Assembly: GCA_031763025.1 (NCBI GenBank)
Contig: JASSKH010000031.1
Coordinates: 992,001-1,056,000, forward strand
DNA from: Macrocystis pyrifera
Lineage: Eukaryota; Sar; Phaeophyceae; Laminariales; Laminariaceae
Reading direction: 5' to 3'
Length of the DNA stretch: 64,000 bases
Within the stretch, counting starts at the first letter, position 1, and each line of letters starts with the position of its first letter. Under the pieces are notes generated by a model. The model made no database searches. It was not told the DNA's origin and was given only the letters and a program-made list of their open reading frames with translations. The position numbers were made by a program, and so were the translations under genes. Below are positions 12,601-22,481 of the stretch, one piece after another.

Positions 12601-15600
12601 CTATACAATTAAAAAAAACAACAATAAACAACTCGAAAGGTGGGGCTCGGACCACGGACGTTTGCGCACAGAGTAGAGCGTTCTACCGCTTGGCCAAAAT
12701 ACGGGTGCGCGGGCGGGGCGCACTGATTTGCTGCTTGCTTTAGGCATTTGACGATCGACCACGCATCCCTTTCGAGACGGAGGGCCATTCCTACTCCTGA
12801 TAGAGACACCTCCAACAGTTGGGCACTCATCACGCTGTTTCCATGCATTGCATATTTGTTTGTGCTGATCTTATCCCTTTCCTGCTTCACTGCCTGTGGC
12901 CACCATCTGTCTCGATGTGTAGCGATTGGTTTCTCTCTACTATCTAGTGTACCGATCTTCTCCATGTCATATTTTCCTATTTTACCCATCTCCTCCACCA
13001 CATCCCGTTCCTCCTTGTGCATTTCACATTCTCCCACCATGTGAGTTGTACTCTATTGCTTTGCCACACGGGCACATCTACCTGTGCATCTACTTCCTAT
13101 TCCTCCTTCCGGCTACTGGTATGCTTATTTCTTCTTTCTGGCAGGTCCAGGTCCCCTAAACGAAATCGCAGTTTCAGCGGTCCCTAGCCAGAGTAAAAAT
13201 CTACCGAAACAGCGGAAACCCAACCAGGGGACACAAACGGACCATCCGCGGAGAGAAAAAGCCTATCGATATTATGGAAACCTCTACAAGGGGAAAAAAA
13301 ACTGCCCATCCCATCCCCGGAGGAAAAACGCCTACGGAATTAACAGAAACCCCCAATCAGGAGACACAAACCGACCATCCCCGGAGGAACATCATCTAAT
13401 AATACTGACTAGATGGACTAATCAGGGGACACAAGCGATCCATCCCCAGAGGAAAAAGAAGTCTGAAATAATGAGAAGCCTCAACCACGGGACCCACACG
13501 GTCCATCCCCGGAAGAAATTACGCTTATTGAACGAACTGAAACTCCAAATTAGGGACAAACGGTCCATCTTCTTAAGAAAATCGCTGACGTATCAATAAG
13601 GAAACCATGAAATCAGCAGGTAGGACGAGTGCTTCAAGGATAAATGCCTTCTGAAACAACGTAAATCCAAGCATGGGACCCACACGGACCATACCGGGAA
13701 AATAAACGCCTACCGGAATAATGGAAACCCTGACCAGGGAACTCAAACTGTCCATCTCCAGGTGAAAAAAAACGGCTACCGAACTAACGGAACCCCCCAA
13801 TTATTAGTGGACCCACACGATCCATCCCGGGTAAAAAAAACATTTCCGAAATAATGTAACCTTCAACCAGGCGACCCAAACTTTTCGTCCGCGGAGTAAA
13901 AGACACCTACTGAGTCAACGGAGACCCCAAACTGGGGGGCACAAACGGTCCATTCCGTAGGTGATGAAAACATGAAACCAACCAGGGGACACAAATGTTC
14001 TACCCCCGGAGGGAAAACTCTCTCTGAACTACGGAAGCCACAACCCACACGAACCGTCTCAGGAGAATAACAACCTACCGAACTAATGGAACACCCAAAG
14101 AGGGGACACAAACGTTTTCATCTCCTGGAAAAACAGCCATCCCCAGAGGAAAAAGTGCCTACCGACGGGAACCTTCAAACAGGGGATATGAACGAATCAT
14201 CCCCGGAAGAAAAACGCCTGGGATCCTGGCGAAACAATCCTACCGATATGATGGAAAGCTCAACCAGGGGACACAAGCGGTCCATCTCCGGCTCAAAAAT
14301 GCCCATTGAAAAACGATTGGAACTCTCAAATAGGGTATACTTACAGACCTTCCCCGCAAGAAAAAGGCTAGCTCAAAACTTACAAGCGCCCAAACAGGGG
14401 AAGCATCAGAATCATTCCCGCAAAAAACGCCTACTGAATCCACGGAAACCCCGACCTCGGGGAGGCCAACAAACCATCCCCAGGAAATCGTGCCATGCCT
14501 TCTAGAACATTAACGTCGGCCAACTGAGGCGACGTTCATAATTGGATAGATACTAGCAGCGGTGCTGGCTCTATGGCTGGGATAACCCCGGTCCCATACC
14601 AACCTTCTAGATCAAGCCATGGGTTTGGCCAACGGTATAATTGGAATTGGCCAATAGGATGTCTGTTTGTGAATGCCTCAGGATTCTCGGTAATGCTCAG
14701 CACGCGACGATCACGATTCGGTGCGAAGCGAGACCTGTGTTTAACTCGTTGTGCCACCTAGCCTCTCTACCCATGCCGCAAAGCGGCGCTGAAACCCTCT
14801 GGATCGCGAGTTCGTGTTGACAGACAAGCAGACAAACGAGCTACCATCATTTAAGAATAATGATTTACCCGGGTAGAGAGCGCTCTTGGTGTCGAACGCA
14901 ACACACAACGTATGCTGTATATACCCGTCAACCTACCTACCCTACTGAACACTCCCTTGGAAAGGTGCCACTGCGAGTGCCCTCGCTCTGTGCTAACCCC
15001 ACCCCGCCTGACAATATGTCTGACCCGCCCCTATTGCCCCGCCCAAACCTCCATCCACCCGCCCAAACCTCCCTCCCCCGCCCCCGCCTGACCCGCTCGC
15101 CCTCGCGGCACCGCCAAAATAGGGTTGGACGGATCGAGGCCTCAGCCATCTTCGCCGCCGCCGCCGCCGCAGCAGCAGCAGCAGGAGCTACCGTCACCGC
15201 CATCTCCACCGCCACTGCCACCGCCTGAGACGTCATCGACTCCTACGCCGCGGCAGCTAGCGCCGCGGCCGCCGCGACTAGAGGAGGAGCGCCGGGGTCC
15301 CGCCCCTGGCACGACCGCAGCGGGCACCGACGGCCGGCAGAGCGTAACCCTACGTACCCCCCAAGACATTACCGAAGGGAGAGCGGTCGGTCTTCCCCCG
15401 CGGATACCAAAGCGCTTCTCAGAGCAGCAAGGGCAGCAGCAGCGGCGGCGGCGGCGGCGCAAGGATCGCCTGGACGGGAGGGAGGGGTCGGAGGGGACGG
15501 ACGAGGAAGGCGTGCAGCAGGGGTTGGCGTCGGCCGGGGCTGCGTCGATGCCGCGCCCTCACCCGACGTCGGTAGCTCCGGTGGGGGCGATGGCAGACGC

Positions 15601-18600
15601 GGTAGCGGCGGGTGCGATCGAGTCGGCGGCAGATGATGTGCAGGGAGGATCCGCCGCATCCCGGCGGCCCATCAGTCCCCCCCCCGACTCTCCTCAGGTG
15701 TCGTCTGCAGCGGCTCCGGTGACTCTTCCCGCTAGCCGTCCGTTGGCGGTGGGAAGCGCAACCGACACCATTTCTGCGTCGAGCGACCCCGAGGCAGGTG
15801 CCGTGATCACGATGCGTTCTACTGCTTCGCTACGGGCGGTGGCGGCCGCAGCGGCGGAGGCGGAAGAGGCCTTGCGGTCTGCGTGCAGGTTGGCCTCCCA
15901 CACTGACGGGTTTCGGGCCGGCCGCGGCGGTAGCGGCGACAGCGGTAGGTTTAGCGGCGGCGGTGGCGGCAGCGGTGGGACCGTCGGGTGGGCTACGACT
16001 AGCGGCGGCACGCCTGGTGCTACGAGGATGAGGGCGGTGACAATCAGGCAGAGGCGCGAGAGGGCGGCCGCCGCAAGGTCGCGCGAGCTTCTTCGGCAGC
16101 AAGACATGGAGGCGTTGCTCGCTGGGCCGGAGGACGCGATATCAGATGCGGTGCGCTCGGCTGCTAGGGCGGTCACGCGGAGGGAGACGCACGCTGCGAC
16201 GGCTACGGCAGAGGGCGCCGGCTTACTGAGGGTGGGTGATGGCTTCGACATCATTTCCTTAGACGCCGAGATGGACACGGACGAAGTCTTGTTCGGTGAA
16301 GCTTTTGCAAACGACGGAGAGACGGTGGCGGAGGCGGCCATCGCGTCACTGGCGCCGGTGAGGGAGTGCTCGACCGTCCCCCCCCTCGGACCGGGAAGCG
16401 CCTCGCGTGATGGCGGAGGCAGCACGTCGCGCGACGGCGGGGGCAGCACTACGAGTAGCGGGTCTGACGCGGACGTCGGCAAGGGCGACTCCTCCCGTGA
16501 TGGGCTGGCGGGGCCGGTAACCCTGGCGGCGGGGGCGGCCGCAGGGGGAGAGGGAGGATGCTCTGAGATCGCGGGTTTTGGGGATGCGGCGTGCTCCTCC
16601 GGTGAAGGGCTGTCGGACTCGCTCGGCAGCTATGACAGGGAAATGGAGCAGCTGCGGGAGGAGGTGAGAAAGGGGCACCGCGTGTTCTTTTCGTACAAAA
16701 TAGGTGTTGTAAGTTGAGAGGTCTCCTCTATTTGCCTGTTGGTTTGTTTGCTTGTTTGTTCGGTGCACGATGTTTTTCTTCTGTCCGGAAACGCGTGGAA
16801 GGTCGCCGTTTACGCTATGCGGCGCCGAAAGTGTTGGGGCACCGCGCGGCGGGGTGTTCCTGTTTGGAAGACTTCTTCTTTTATGCAGGGGGTGTGGGGG
16901 AGAGGGGCTTGACTTGGACCAGCTTGCCCGGTTCGAGTCGCGGTGGACACTCGTGAGGTGACCCTTCGGACACGGCTGATCGATCTGACGTTTGGTGCAC
17001 GTAAGCTATTGTGGGAAACCGACAGCGAGTAGACATTTGAGTGGGATACAGTACCCGATTTATGAGTCCGTCGGAACAGGCCAATGCTACCGTTCTCTAT
17101 TACCGAACCACCGCTAGTTCAAGAGCGGTTTGGTGTTCTCCCGGAATGAAGTTGAATCGGGATGTACTTCTGCTTAAGACGCGCACGAGCGTGAAAAGCA
17201 GGTGAAAAGTGAGGTGACCTGTGTAGTTTCAACTTCCGCTGCAAAGCCGGATTTTCCCCTCAGATGAAGTCTGTACTGTTTCATTGTGAGTGCCAAGCCG
17301 AATTTATCGCTCTTTTTTTAAGTGCACGATGGATGCTCTTAAATCGGGTACCCCACTGATGTATACGTATTGCTCGCGACGCAGTGGGCTCGCCAAGAGC
17401 AGGCTCTCAAGGAGAGGGCGGCCGCCGAGCTCGCCGAAATCCAGCTGGACCACTCCCGTGTCATGGAGCAGTCCCGGGTTGATGCGGCACGCCGGAAGGC
17501 CGACCTCGAGAAGATGTATGCGGCTGAGGACGAGGAGATGGAGCAAATCGTTCGTGATGCCGAGGATGAGGCCAGGGCGGCGTTTCAACAGGGCAGAGAG
17601 GACGCCATCAAGGACGCCGCAGACAAGGCGAGAAGGGACGCTGAGTTCGCCGCACGCGACCGGGATATCCACCGCCTCAAAGAGCAGTCCCGGGCTAACC
17701 ATGAGCTGTGGAAGGCGGCGAAGGTCAGAGAGCAGTCCCAGGCTAATGATGAGCTGTGGAAGGCGGCGAAGGACAGGATAAACGCGAAAATCGAGGCGGC
17801 GGTGGATAAGGCGGCGGCGGCGTTAGACTCGGATGGCGTGTCCGACCCGGGACGAGGTGGCGGGAGGAAGGGGGAGGAGGAGGAGGAGGAGGAGGAGGGG
17901 AAGGATAAGGAGAATTTCTGGGGCAGCGCGGCGGTCACTGAGACTTACCTCAGCGATGGAGGAATGTTGAGGACTGTCAGGGATGTTGACGGGCTGGACG
18001 AAGGCGGCCCGTGGTACGCGCGCCGGGGAAGTGGAGGCAAGGCTGGAGAGGAAGAGGTGAACATTTTCTTTCTGTCCAGAGTAGAGGGGGGGGGTTCTCA
18101 TTATCATGCATGGCCGTAGTCGTATGACCATAGACCCTCGCATCCCTACAATGCCGGGACAGAGGACGTCGGGGTTTCATCGACCAGTCAGACATTGCTT
18201 GCACCAAGCGCGAAGCGCCGTGAGGTGTTGGGCGAGCCGCATGAAGGGAGATCTGTATCCTACTAAGAACCGCTTTAAAGGCGGATTTTCTTGCATATGG
18301 ATGATAGCATCAATGCGGGGGGGGGGGGAGATACTCGACTGTCCATGTCTTGGTCGTTAGGTCACCGTTCTGCGCTTTTGTTTTACCTTAGCGGTGCACG
18401 TAGCATGTGCATTAAACCGCAGCAAGCTCTCCTAACCCCCAAGCTGCTTTATGTATGTATACCCTCGCGATGATTTTCGATGTTGGCTATCCAACCCCAA
18501 AGTCCTCCCCCCCCTCCTGCTGTCGCTTTGTCCCGTCCAGGCGACAGTCATGGCGTCGTCGACTCACGAAAGCCAAACTCAATTTATCCCGCGAAAAATA

Positions 18601-18812
18601 TAGCGACCCCTAACCTCCCCCCCTTGCCCTAGGCCTTGCCCCTTCCCCCCACCCCCCACCCCCCCACCCCGCCTTTCTCTCACAGGCTATTTTCTCTAGC
18701 GATAGTCCCTTACTTTGCCCTGCAAACATAAGCGAAATACAATGACCTCCCCCCTCCGCCTCCGACTTCCCCGTTGTCCTGTGCCCTTTTCTCCCCCGCC
18801 CTCATTCCGTTT

Positions 18813-18844
<32 letters not shown>

Positions 18845-20932
18845 TACAAAATCAGGACGCGGATGATGAGCAATACGACTTCAATCCTCTGCCTCTCGCT
18901 CAGGCAAAGCAGTCATGGGGAGCAGGGGGAGCAGGAGGGGGGGGCGGGGTGGAGGAGGAGAAACGGCAGGGGGGGGGGGGGGTTGGGGGAGGGGGGGGAG
19001 GAGGAATGGTCGGGGCATCCGTGGGGGGCTGTGATAGCGGGCGCGATAAAGTCGTCGCTCGGGTCTCTGTCCTTGGATGAACTCAACTTCAGGATGGAGG
19101 TGAGTCGGGACTGTCAGTGACAGGGGACAGGTTGGCGACTGTGTCATGCTTTTACCTAGTTGTGTAGCCCTTTCAAGTGTAGCTTAAGCCACCCTATACA
19201 AAACAAAATTACGGGTGAGCCGAGAAAGTTGTGCTCCTAATAGACTGTGGTATCTCAAGCATCGAGAATTCTCTCCGCCTCATGTTTTAGCAACTCGTGA
19301 GCTGCTTGGATAGGGAAATTGAACCGCAGACCGCCGCCGCTATCGGCTTTCCATCGGCCGCAAAAGGGACAAGACTTTAGACGGTGGCACGATGGAGCTT
19401 GGTCCTTGCCTTTGTTGCTCACGCGTTGCACAGTACCAGCCTGCGATGTGAACCAAGCGGTGCTCGAATTTCGAATGCGTAGGACAACGTTTTGATTTTA
19501 GAAAAACAAAAAAAAAAGGTGGGCAACAGGGATCACTAAATTATCACATTGTTTTTTTTGGGCAGTGTCAGACGGACTACGTGTATGTAACATATAGATT
19601 GATACGCAACTCTGTTGTGTGTGTTTTTTCCCTTGTTTTAATGTGGGTTGTGTCCGTGCGTGTTGTAAGCTTTCGTGTTTTCGTTTTGAAGAGTGTGCTC
19701 AGCTGACTTTTTTGTATGCCTTTGTTCGTCCCTACCTCCCTCCGTGCTTTTCAGCGTTCATCCCTTCTGAAAGACGAATCGGTCATCCCGGCTAGGGCTA
19801 TCCGCGAAGTTGTCGTGGATGCTCCCGACGAGGTGGTTATGGCCAGGGTGCCAGAGGTGAGCTGACTCATGCTGCTATGTGGTAGGGGGGGTATGACCCA
19901 TTTTTTTCATCAGGTTGCTCCCATGAGGAGCGCCACACCAGTAGCCCTAGTAGTCTACTGTAGTACCTCACCCAATCAACCATTTCGAGTACGGAAGCTA
20001 TTAATAGTTGATTTGGTCATAATTGGGTGTGCTCCCGGGTACTCGTAGAGTATCAACCATTTCGGGTAGTCGTAGAGTATTAACTGCAGTAGTTACCCCA
20101 CAAAATACACTGTTGAAAACATGCTACATACCCGATATGGAGGAGACCCGTCATTGCAGGCTTCTTCGAGGCCTCTTTCGGCCATACTATACTATTTTCA
20201 GTGCAGGGGGCGGCCAGGCAAGGGGTCGAAGCTCGCTCTCCCAGGAACGTTGGTGGTGGTAGTGGTGTTGCTTGTTGTGGTAGTGGCAATGTTCAGTGGT
20301 TGTGGTCGTATGATTGGTGGCGATGCTTGTGTTGGACGGATGTCGGGGTGATGTTGCTGGTGATGGCTGCGACTGCTCGAGAAGCGTTGTCCTTCTTGCT
20401 ATTGTTCTCGCATGACGTGGTTGGCATCGCCCATCTATGTATACGTAATCCGCTGATCGGTGGTTACCAAAATATGAAAGGCCAAGAGTGTATCAGCGCA
20501 TGGACACTGTACCAATCCAACCCAACCCACACCCCACTCCAACCCAACCCCTCCCAATCCAACCCAACCCACACCCCACTCCAACCCCACCCACCCGACC
20601 GAACCCATGCCACACCCCACCCCACTTCGCCCCGCCTCACCACACCCCAACCCAACCCAACCCAACCCAACCCCTCCGAACCCAACCCAACCCACAGGTG
20701 GAAGGGGTAATGCCGGGCCGAGTGACAGTCGACGCCATCCGCCGGGCGGTTTGCGATGCCGCCAACGATTACCTCTCCGACCGGCGTGAGGCGAAGCCGT
20801 CCCCGATGGCACACCTCCTGGAGAACCACTACTACCGCTTCCGGCACTTTGAATCGTTGAAGGAGGCGATCGAAGAAGTTACCGTCGTGGTGCTTCGTCA
20901 ATGCTCCCTCTGAGGGGCGTTTGGATGCCGAG
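6466..20932 (+). CDS. Large multi-exon gene, coiled-coil / low-complexity protein of unknown family
   Basis: Eleven candidate exons (6466-6642, 8106-9138, 9522-9938, 10312-10396, 10860-11141, 11537-12104, 15123-16663, 17385-18056, 18856-19099, 19755-19856, 20698-20913 or 20932) join into about 1,780 codons. Almost every exon ends in a GTGAG-type donor, and reading phase agrees at nearly every join (0/0, 2/2, 2/2, 0/0, 0/0, 1/1, 0/0, 0/0, 0/0, 0/0). The protein alternates highly charged helical segments (exons 1-2, 3-5, 7-8) with Gly-rich, Pro/Gln-rich and Ser-rich linkers. The C-terminal exon is less biased and looks like a small folded domain. No signal peptide, membrane segment or catalytic motif is visible. 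A structural or scaffold role is inference from composition only. Frame breaks in exons 2, 9 and 11 suggest sequence errors in repeats or a decaying gene. Introns contain R2, LINE and minisatellite DNA. Confidence 0.6.
6753..7030 (+). repeat. R2 repeat, copy a (intron of large gene)
   Basis: Begins with a G-run and TGTACTC, followed by CATGCATGGCCGTGTTCGTA, a GGAGCACGTCCGG block, an AAGCGCAAAGCGCCG block and GGTGTGGCCACTTCTAGAG. This is the same order as copies at 18,086, 29,577, 33,527 and 57,612, and inverted at 32,790-33,067 and 37,960-38,245. No coding potential. It lies about 110 bp downstream of the exon 1 donor, in the sense orientation. Confidence 0.85.
7031..8105. other. Intron DNA without recognised genes
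   Basis: Rest of intron 1 of the large gene. It has G-rich patches at 7,040-7,100 and several TATCGA-rich stretches around 7,250-7,350 and 7,830-7,870. Nothing coding is supported. Confidence 0.4.
8106..9138 (+). CDS. Large gene, exon 2 (coiled coil then Gly-rich tract)
   Basis: Acceptor TTGTTCCAG, then phase 0. The first ~35 residues are a charged helix (EDARKQDAVRRKEAAKKLAD). After that come Ser, Arg and Gly-rich sequence and a tract coded by GGTGTTGGT-type repeats (about 8,745-8,945). The frame used at the start meets TGA at 8,952. The frame that fits the 3' end (phase 2 at GGAAG/GTGAGA, matching exon 3) is offset, so a repeat indel or an unrecognised intron lies in the GGT tract. The 3' part reads GDYGVVQPHAATKGRSVRA. 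An alternative frame at 8,240-8,376 (TPENPSEVTLGAGLEDTV) also looks protein-like and cannot be excluded. Confidence 0.5.
9522..9938 (+). CDS. Large gene, exon 3
   Basis: Acceptor TTCTGTCTAG at 9,520-9,521. The first base completes a split Arg codon from exon 2 (phase 2 to phase 2). It encodes a Ser/Ala/Arg segment, a Gly/Ser run from GGT-type codons (about 9,715-9,795) and a charged helix (REILDEQEQALRKAEEDAKD) before the donor ATGGCCAG/GTAGG at phase 2. The helix continues in exon 4. Confidence 0.65.
10312..10396 (+). CDS. Large gene, exon 4 (coiled coil)
   Basis: Acceptor CAATTATCAG. The first base completes the Arg codon split at the end of exon 3. The 28 codons encode a purely charged helix (RKRQAVLAKRQVQQEKLEKE, then EKVRRALE) with heptad character, ending GAG/GTGAGA at phase 0. 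The smooth continuation of the exon 3 helix is the best evidence for both splice sites. Confidence 0.7.
10860..11141 (+). CDS. Large gene, exon 5
   Basis: Acceptor CACAAAACCAG, phase 0. It starts VLEQARQSGLPQRPLRSRSS, then a proline run (PPPPPRLPPP) and a Gly-rich stretch, ending AGCCGG/GTAAGG at phase 0. The VLEQARQ word recurs as LLEQARQ in an alternative frame of exon 6, which suggests an old internal duplication. Confidence 0.6.
11537..12104 (+). CDS. Large gene, exon 6
   Basis: Acceptor CCACACAG. In phase 0 the exon is open for 189 codons, starting SASTPSRVVAPPMPGSR and ending with the well-mixed sequence EAVHDKLPLMQAPLEKTG and a donor CACG/GTGAGA at phase 1. The region is GC-rich and all three frames are long, so frame choice is not secure at the 5' end. 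The overlapping frame starting at 11,539 reads GTLLEQARQEFLGQRRH, homologous to the start of exon 5, but stops at about 11,682. Confidence 0.5.
12642..12715 (-). other. tRNA-like sequence with A-box and B-box words
   Basis: On the minus strand this reads TTTTGGCCAAGCGGTAGAAC (A-box-like) followed about 35 bases later by GTGGTCCGAGCCCCACC (B-box-like). I could not close a full cloverleaf: the acceptor ends do not pair. A tRNA pseudogene or the Pol III head of a SINE is more likely than a working tRNA. It sits directly after the 3' end of the LINE fragment at 12,735-13,175. Confidence 0.35.
12735..13175 (-). mobile_element. Non-LTR retrotransposon (LINE) 3' fragment
   Basis: Minus-strand relative of 27,515-27,950. 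Both share CGCATCCCTTTCGAGACGGA, the TCTTCTCCATGTCA block, CCACACGGGCACA and CGAAATCGCAGTTTCAGCG. The minus-strand peptide includes LLEVSLSGVGMALRLERDAW, also found in the fragment at 22,022. It lies inside intron 6 of the large gene, antisense to it. Confidence 0.7.
13190..14500 (+). repeat. Minisatellite, about 65-bp unit, ~20 copies
   Basis: Imperfect tandem units contain GGGGACACAAACGGTCCATC, CCCGGAGGAAAAACGCCTAC and CGAAATAATGGAAACC. The CCATCCCCGG landmark recurs at roughly 65-bp steps (13,234, 13,311, 13,375, 13,439, 13,504 and on). Units are diverged and the reading frame is not kept, so it is intronic satellite, not coding. Confidence 0.85.
14501..15122. other. Intron DNA before exon 7
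   Basis: Mostly featureless. Minus strand 14,765-14,690 begins GAGAGGCTAGGTGGCACAAC, a SINE/tRNA-head-like word without a matching B-box. From 14,860 the sequence becomes C-rich, with repeated CGCCCAAACCTCC words at 15,038-15,075 that serve as the pyrimidine tract before exon 7. Confidence 0.35.
15123..16663 (+). CDS. Large gene, exon 7 (largest exon)
   Basis: Acceptor CCAAAATAG. Two bases complete a Gly codon with the phase-1 donor of exon 6 across a 3-kb intron. About 513 codons: a Pro/Gln run (PPPPPQQQQQ), an Arg run after glutamines (QQQRRRRRRK, possibly a nuclear localisation signal), Ala-rich helices (TIRQRRERAAAARSRELLRQ), an acidic patch near residues 385-405 (SLDAEMDTDEVLFGEAF) and a Gly/Ser-rich linker with a doubled SRDGGGST word. 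It ends in DREMEQLREE before GAG/GTGAGA at phase 0, leading into the exon 8 coiled coil. A diverged copy of the 5' part lies at 23,628-23,815, which supports the reading frame. Confidence 0.7.
17385..18056 (+). CDS. Large gene, exon 8 (long coiled coil)
   Basis: Acceptor CGCGACGCAG, phase 0. The first ~150 residues form the clearest coiled coil of the protein (WARQEQALKERAAAELAEIQ onward). It contains a tandem 16-residue repeat: KEQSRANHELWKAAKV followed by REQSQANDELWKAAKD. An acidic run of about eight Glu follows, then a mixed tail (WGSAAVTETYLSDGG). Donor GAAGAG/GTGAAC at phase 0. An R2 repeat begins 30 bp into the next intron. Confidence 0.75.
18086..18313 (+). repeat. R2 repeat, copy b (intron 8 of large gene)
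   Basis: G-run, TTCTCATTATCATGCATGGC, CGTAGTCGTATGACCATAG, CGAAGCGCCGTGAGGTGTT and TTTTCTTGCATATGGATGA in the family order. It starts only 30 bp after the exon 8 donor, in sense orientation. Confidence 0.85.
18814..18843 (+). repeat. C30 homopolymer at acceptor
   Basis: Thirty consecutive C precede GTACAAAATCAG, the acceptor of exon 9. It probably serves as the polypyrimidine tract. Its length makes the assembly uncertain here. Confidence 0.9.
18856..19099 (+). CDS. Large gene, exon 9 with apparent +1 frame change in a G-run
   Basis: A run of 30 C (18,814-18,843) and GTACAAAATCAG form the acceptor. Phase 0 gives DADDEQYDFNPLPLAQAKQS and then a Gly tract. The frame that ends at ATGGAG/GTGAGT in phase 0 reads SSLGSLSLDELNFRME and is offset by one base. 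The exon length (244) is one more than a multiple of three, and a G-run near 18,970-18,982 is the obvious site of the shift: a sequencing indel, a polymorphism or a real mutation. Confidence 0.55.
19755..19856 (+). CDS. Large gene, exon 10
   Basis: Acceptor CGTGCTTTTCAG, phase 0, exactly 34 codons (RSSLLKDESVIPARAIREVV, then VDAPDEVVMARVPE), donor GAG/GTGAGC at phase 0. The composition is balanced and there are no stops, unlike the flanking DNA. Confidence 0.65.
20508..20697 (+). repeat. CCCAAC-type minisatellite before exon 11
   Basis: Tandem CCAACCCAACCCACACCCCA and CCCAACCCAACC units run directly into the CCCACAG acceptor at 20,697. It supplies a pyrimidine-rich tract with regularly spaced A residues. 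Confidence 0.85.
20698..20932 (+). CDS. Large gene, exon 11 (last clear exon)
   Basis: The acceptor CCCACAG follows a CCCAAC-repeat tract. Phase 0 gives VEGVMPGRVTVDAIRRAVCD and LLENHYYRFRHFESLKEA, a compact-looking segment, then TGA at 20,911. A neighbouring frame reads WCFVNAPSEGRLDAE up to a perfect phase-0 donor GCCGAG/GTGAGC at 20,933. Either the gene ends at the TGA, or a small indel near 20,885-20,900 hides a continuation into further exons. Confidence 0.6.
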
Positions 20933-22021
20933 GTGAGCAGGGATGTCTACAAAGGGGGTGAGGGGGCGGCTTTGTCTTAGAGCTGGTTTGCCGCGGGGGG
21001 AGGGGGGGCGGGGGCGGGTTTCCAGTGGTCGACTTCTTACTGTTCAGCCTTTTTGTATGTGCTGAATTAAATGCTACACTTCAATCCCATGTGCTGCTAT
21101 CCCCTGTGGTATATGCTGCGGAAAACACTAAACGCCATTTGCACGCACTGTTCACCCCTTGAGTAGTACCACAAATATTCCACTTCGAATCCAAGTGTCA
21201 CGTAACCCTTGTCGTGCATACTGCAGAAACTTGTCCGCTTGAATTCCAAATATTGCTGGTCCTCGTGGTGCTCCAAACAACCCTGCACTTTTACGACTCC
21301 ACATGTGTTTGACCTTTTTGGTGTATACTGCAAGAAATAGTCCCCTTTAATTCCAAGTAGTGTGTCCACGGGACGTGGGTGCAGTTCGTAAAATGTTGGA
21401 CTCGAGAGTTGGGTTCGCCTCCGAGATGAGTTTTCGTAGAGGTGAATAGGGATGCCTATTGTACTACTGTACTATTGTACTACTGTAGGGCTGGCTGGGG
21501 GTAAGAATTGGGTTCCCCTCGAAGGTGGAATCGAGTCGGACATAATTAGGCTTACCGAGTATTGTATGCCTGAACACCGATCTGCAGGGGTTCGGCGTCA
21601 AGTTTAAGGGACACTTTATACGAGCCTCTCCTGCAGATTGTTCTTTAGGCATGCCTTACATTCGATCCGACCCACCCCCCTGCCCCCATCGATCTCTGTT
21701 TTTTTTATACCCCACTCTCCTCACCTCTATTTTAATTTCGATTCGTTACACACCCCAACCTCTGTTTTGTTTTCCAATTCGATACCTCCTCCCTCCCTGC
21801 CTACAGTATCTCTGATTATGTTTGGATTTGTTACCCACCTCTGATTATTCTCAGAATATTCTCGGACTATGTTTTTGGTTCGATATCCCTCCTACGTTTG
21901 ACCTTGTCCCGGTTCAGTACCCCCCCAACCCCCTGGTTCTGATATCCTAGGAGATATACGGTGGTAACCAAAGGCGAAACAAGACCGGGATAAGATAAGC
22001 AAAGCGTGTTTTATGTAATAC
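20933..22021. other. Intergenic or intronic DNA without a supported gene
   Basis: G-rich at 20,990-21,020. Pyrimidine-rich at 21,660-21,920 with repeated CGATTCGATA/TCTGTTTT words. An ACTATTGTACTACTGT repeat lies at 21,460. No exon could be supported. Confidence 0.4.
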
Positions 22022-22148
22022 ATGGGAAAAAAGGAATTAGCGCTCCAAATGCTGGAGGTATCTCTGTCAGGAGTAAGTAGGGACGGTGCACCGGTCTCGA
22101 ACGGAATGCGTGATCAATGGACAAACAACCAAGGCAAGCTGCAAATGA
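22022..22148 (+). mobile_element. LINE fragment
   Basis: Plus-strand peptide LQMLEVSLSGVSRDGAPVSN resembles the minus-strand LINE peptide LLEVSLSGVGMALRLERDAW at 12.8 kb. It is only ~125 bp long and truncated on both sides. Confidence 0.55.
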
Positions 22149-22295
22149 GTACCCTTCCCTCCTCCATACCTCTGGTTGTATTCCTTCCGTCCCCTACCTA
22201 CAGTGCCTCTCTGTGTGTGTTCCAATTCGATGCCCCGCTCGCGCTCTCTCTCTCTCTCTCCCCCACCTCGGCTGTTTTTTCGATTCGCTTGGGCC

Positions 22296-22481
22296 AGACC
22301 TTCCCCCGTTAAAGACGACTGCGCCGATTGGATTCGCTCTCAGGACAACTTCTCCCAATCCCAGGCATTGGAGTCCGTGGAAGACACTATCTTGAGCAAC
22401 CGTATCATCGAGCTTACTGGCGGCGGAAACTGGCGAGGCTCGGGTAGCGGTGCGAATGGAGCTTTGAATCGGGTCGTTTAG
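22296..22481 (+). CDS. Possible exon, unplaced
   Basis: After GCTTGGGCCAG a balanced reading frame gives VKDDCADWIRSQDNFSQSQA and ILSNRIIELTGGGNWRGSGS, ending at TAG (22,479). The required incoming phase (2) does not match the phase-0 end of exon 11, so it is either the last exon of the large gene after a missed exon or frame error, or part of another gene. No family is recognised. Confidence 0.35.
   Translation, partial: RPSPVKDDCADWIRSQDNFSQSQALESVEDTILSNRIIELTGGGNWRGSGSGANGALNRVV

Noticed and set aside
13084-14505. ORFs through the 65-bp minisatellite (for example 171 and 139 codons)
   Set aside because: Unit length varies and the frame is not conserved between units. Antisense frames are equally open.
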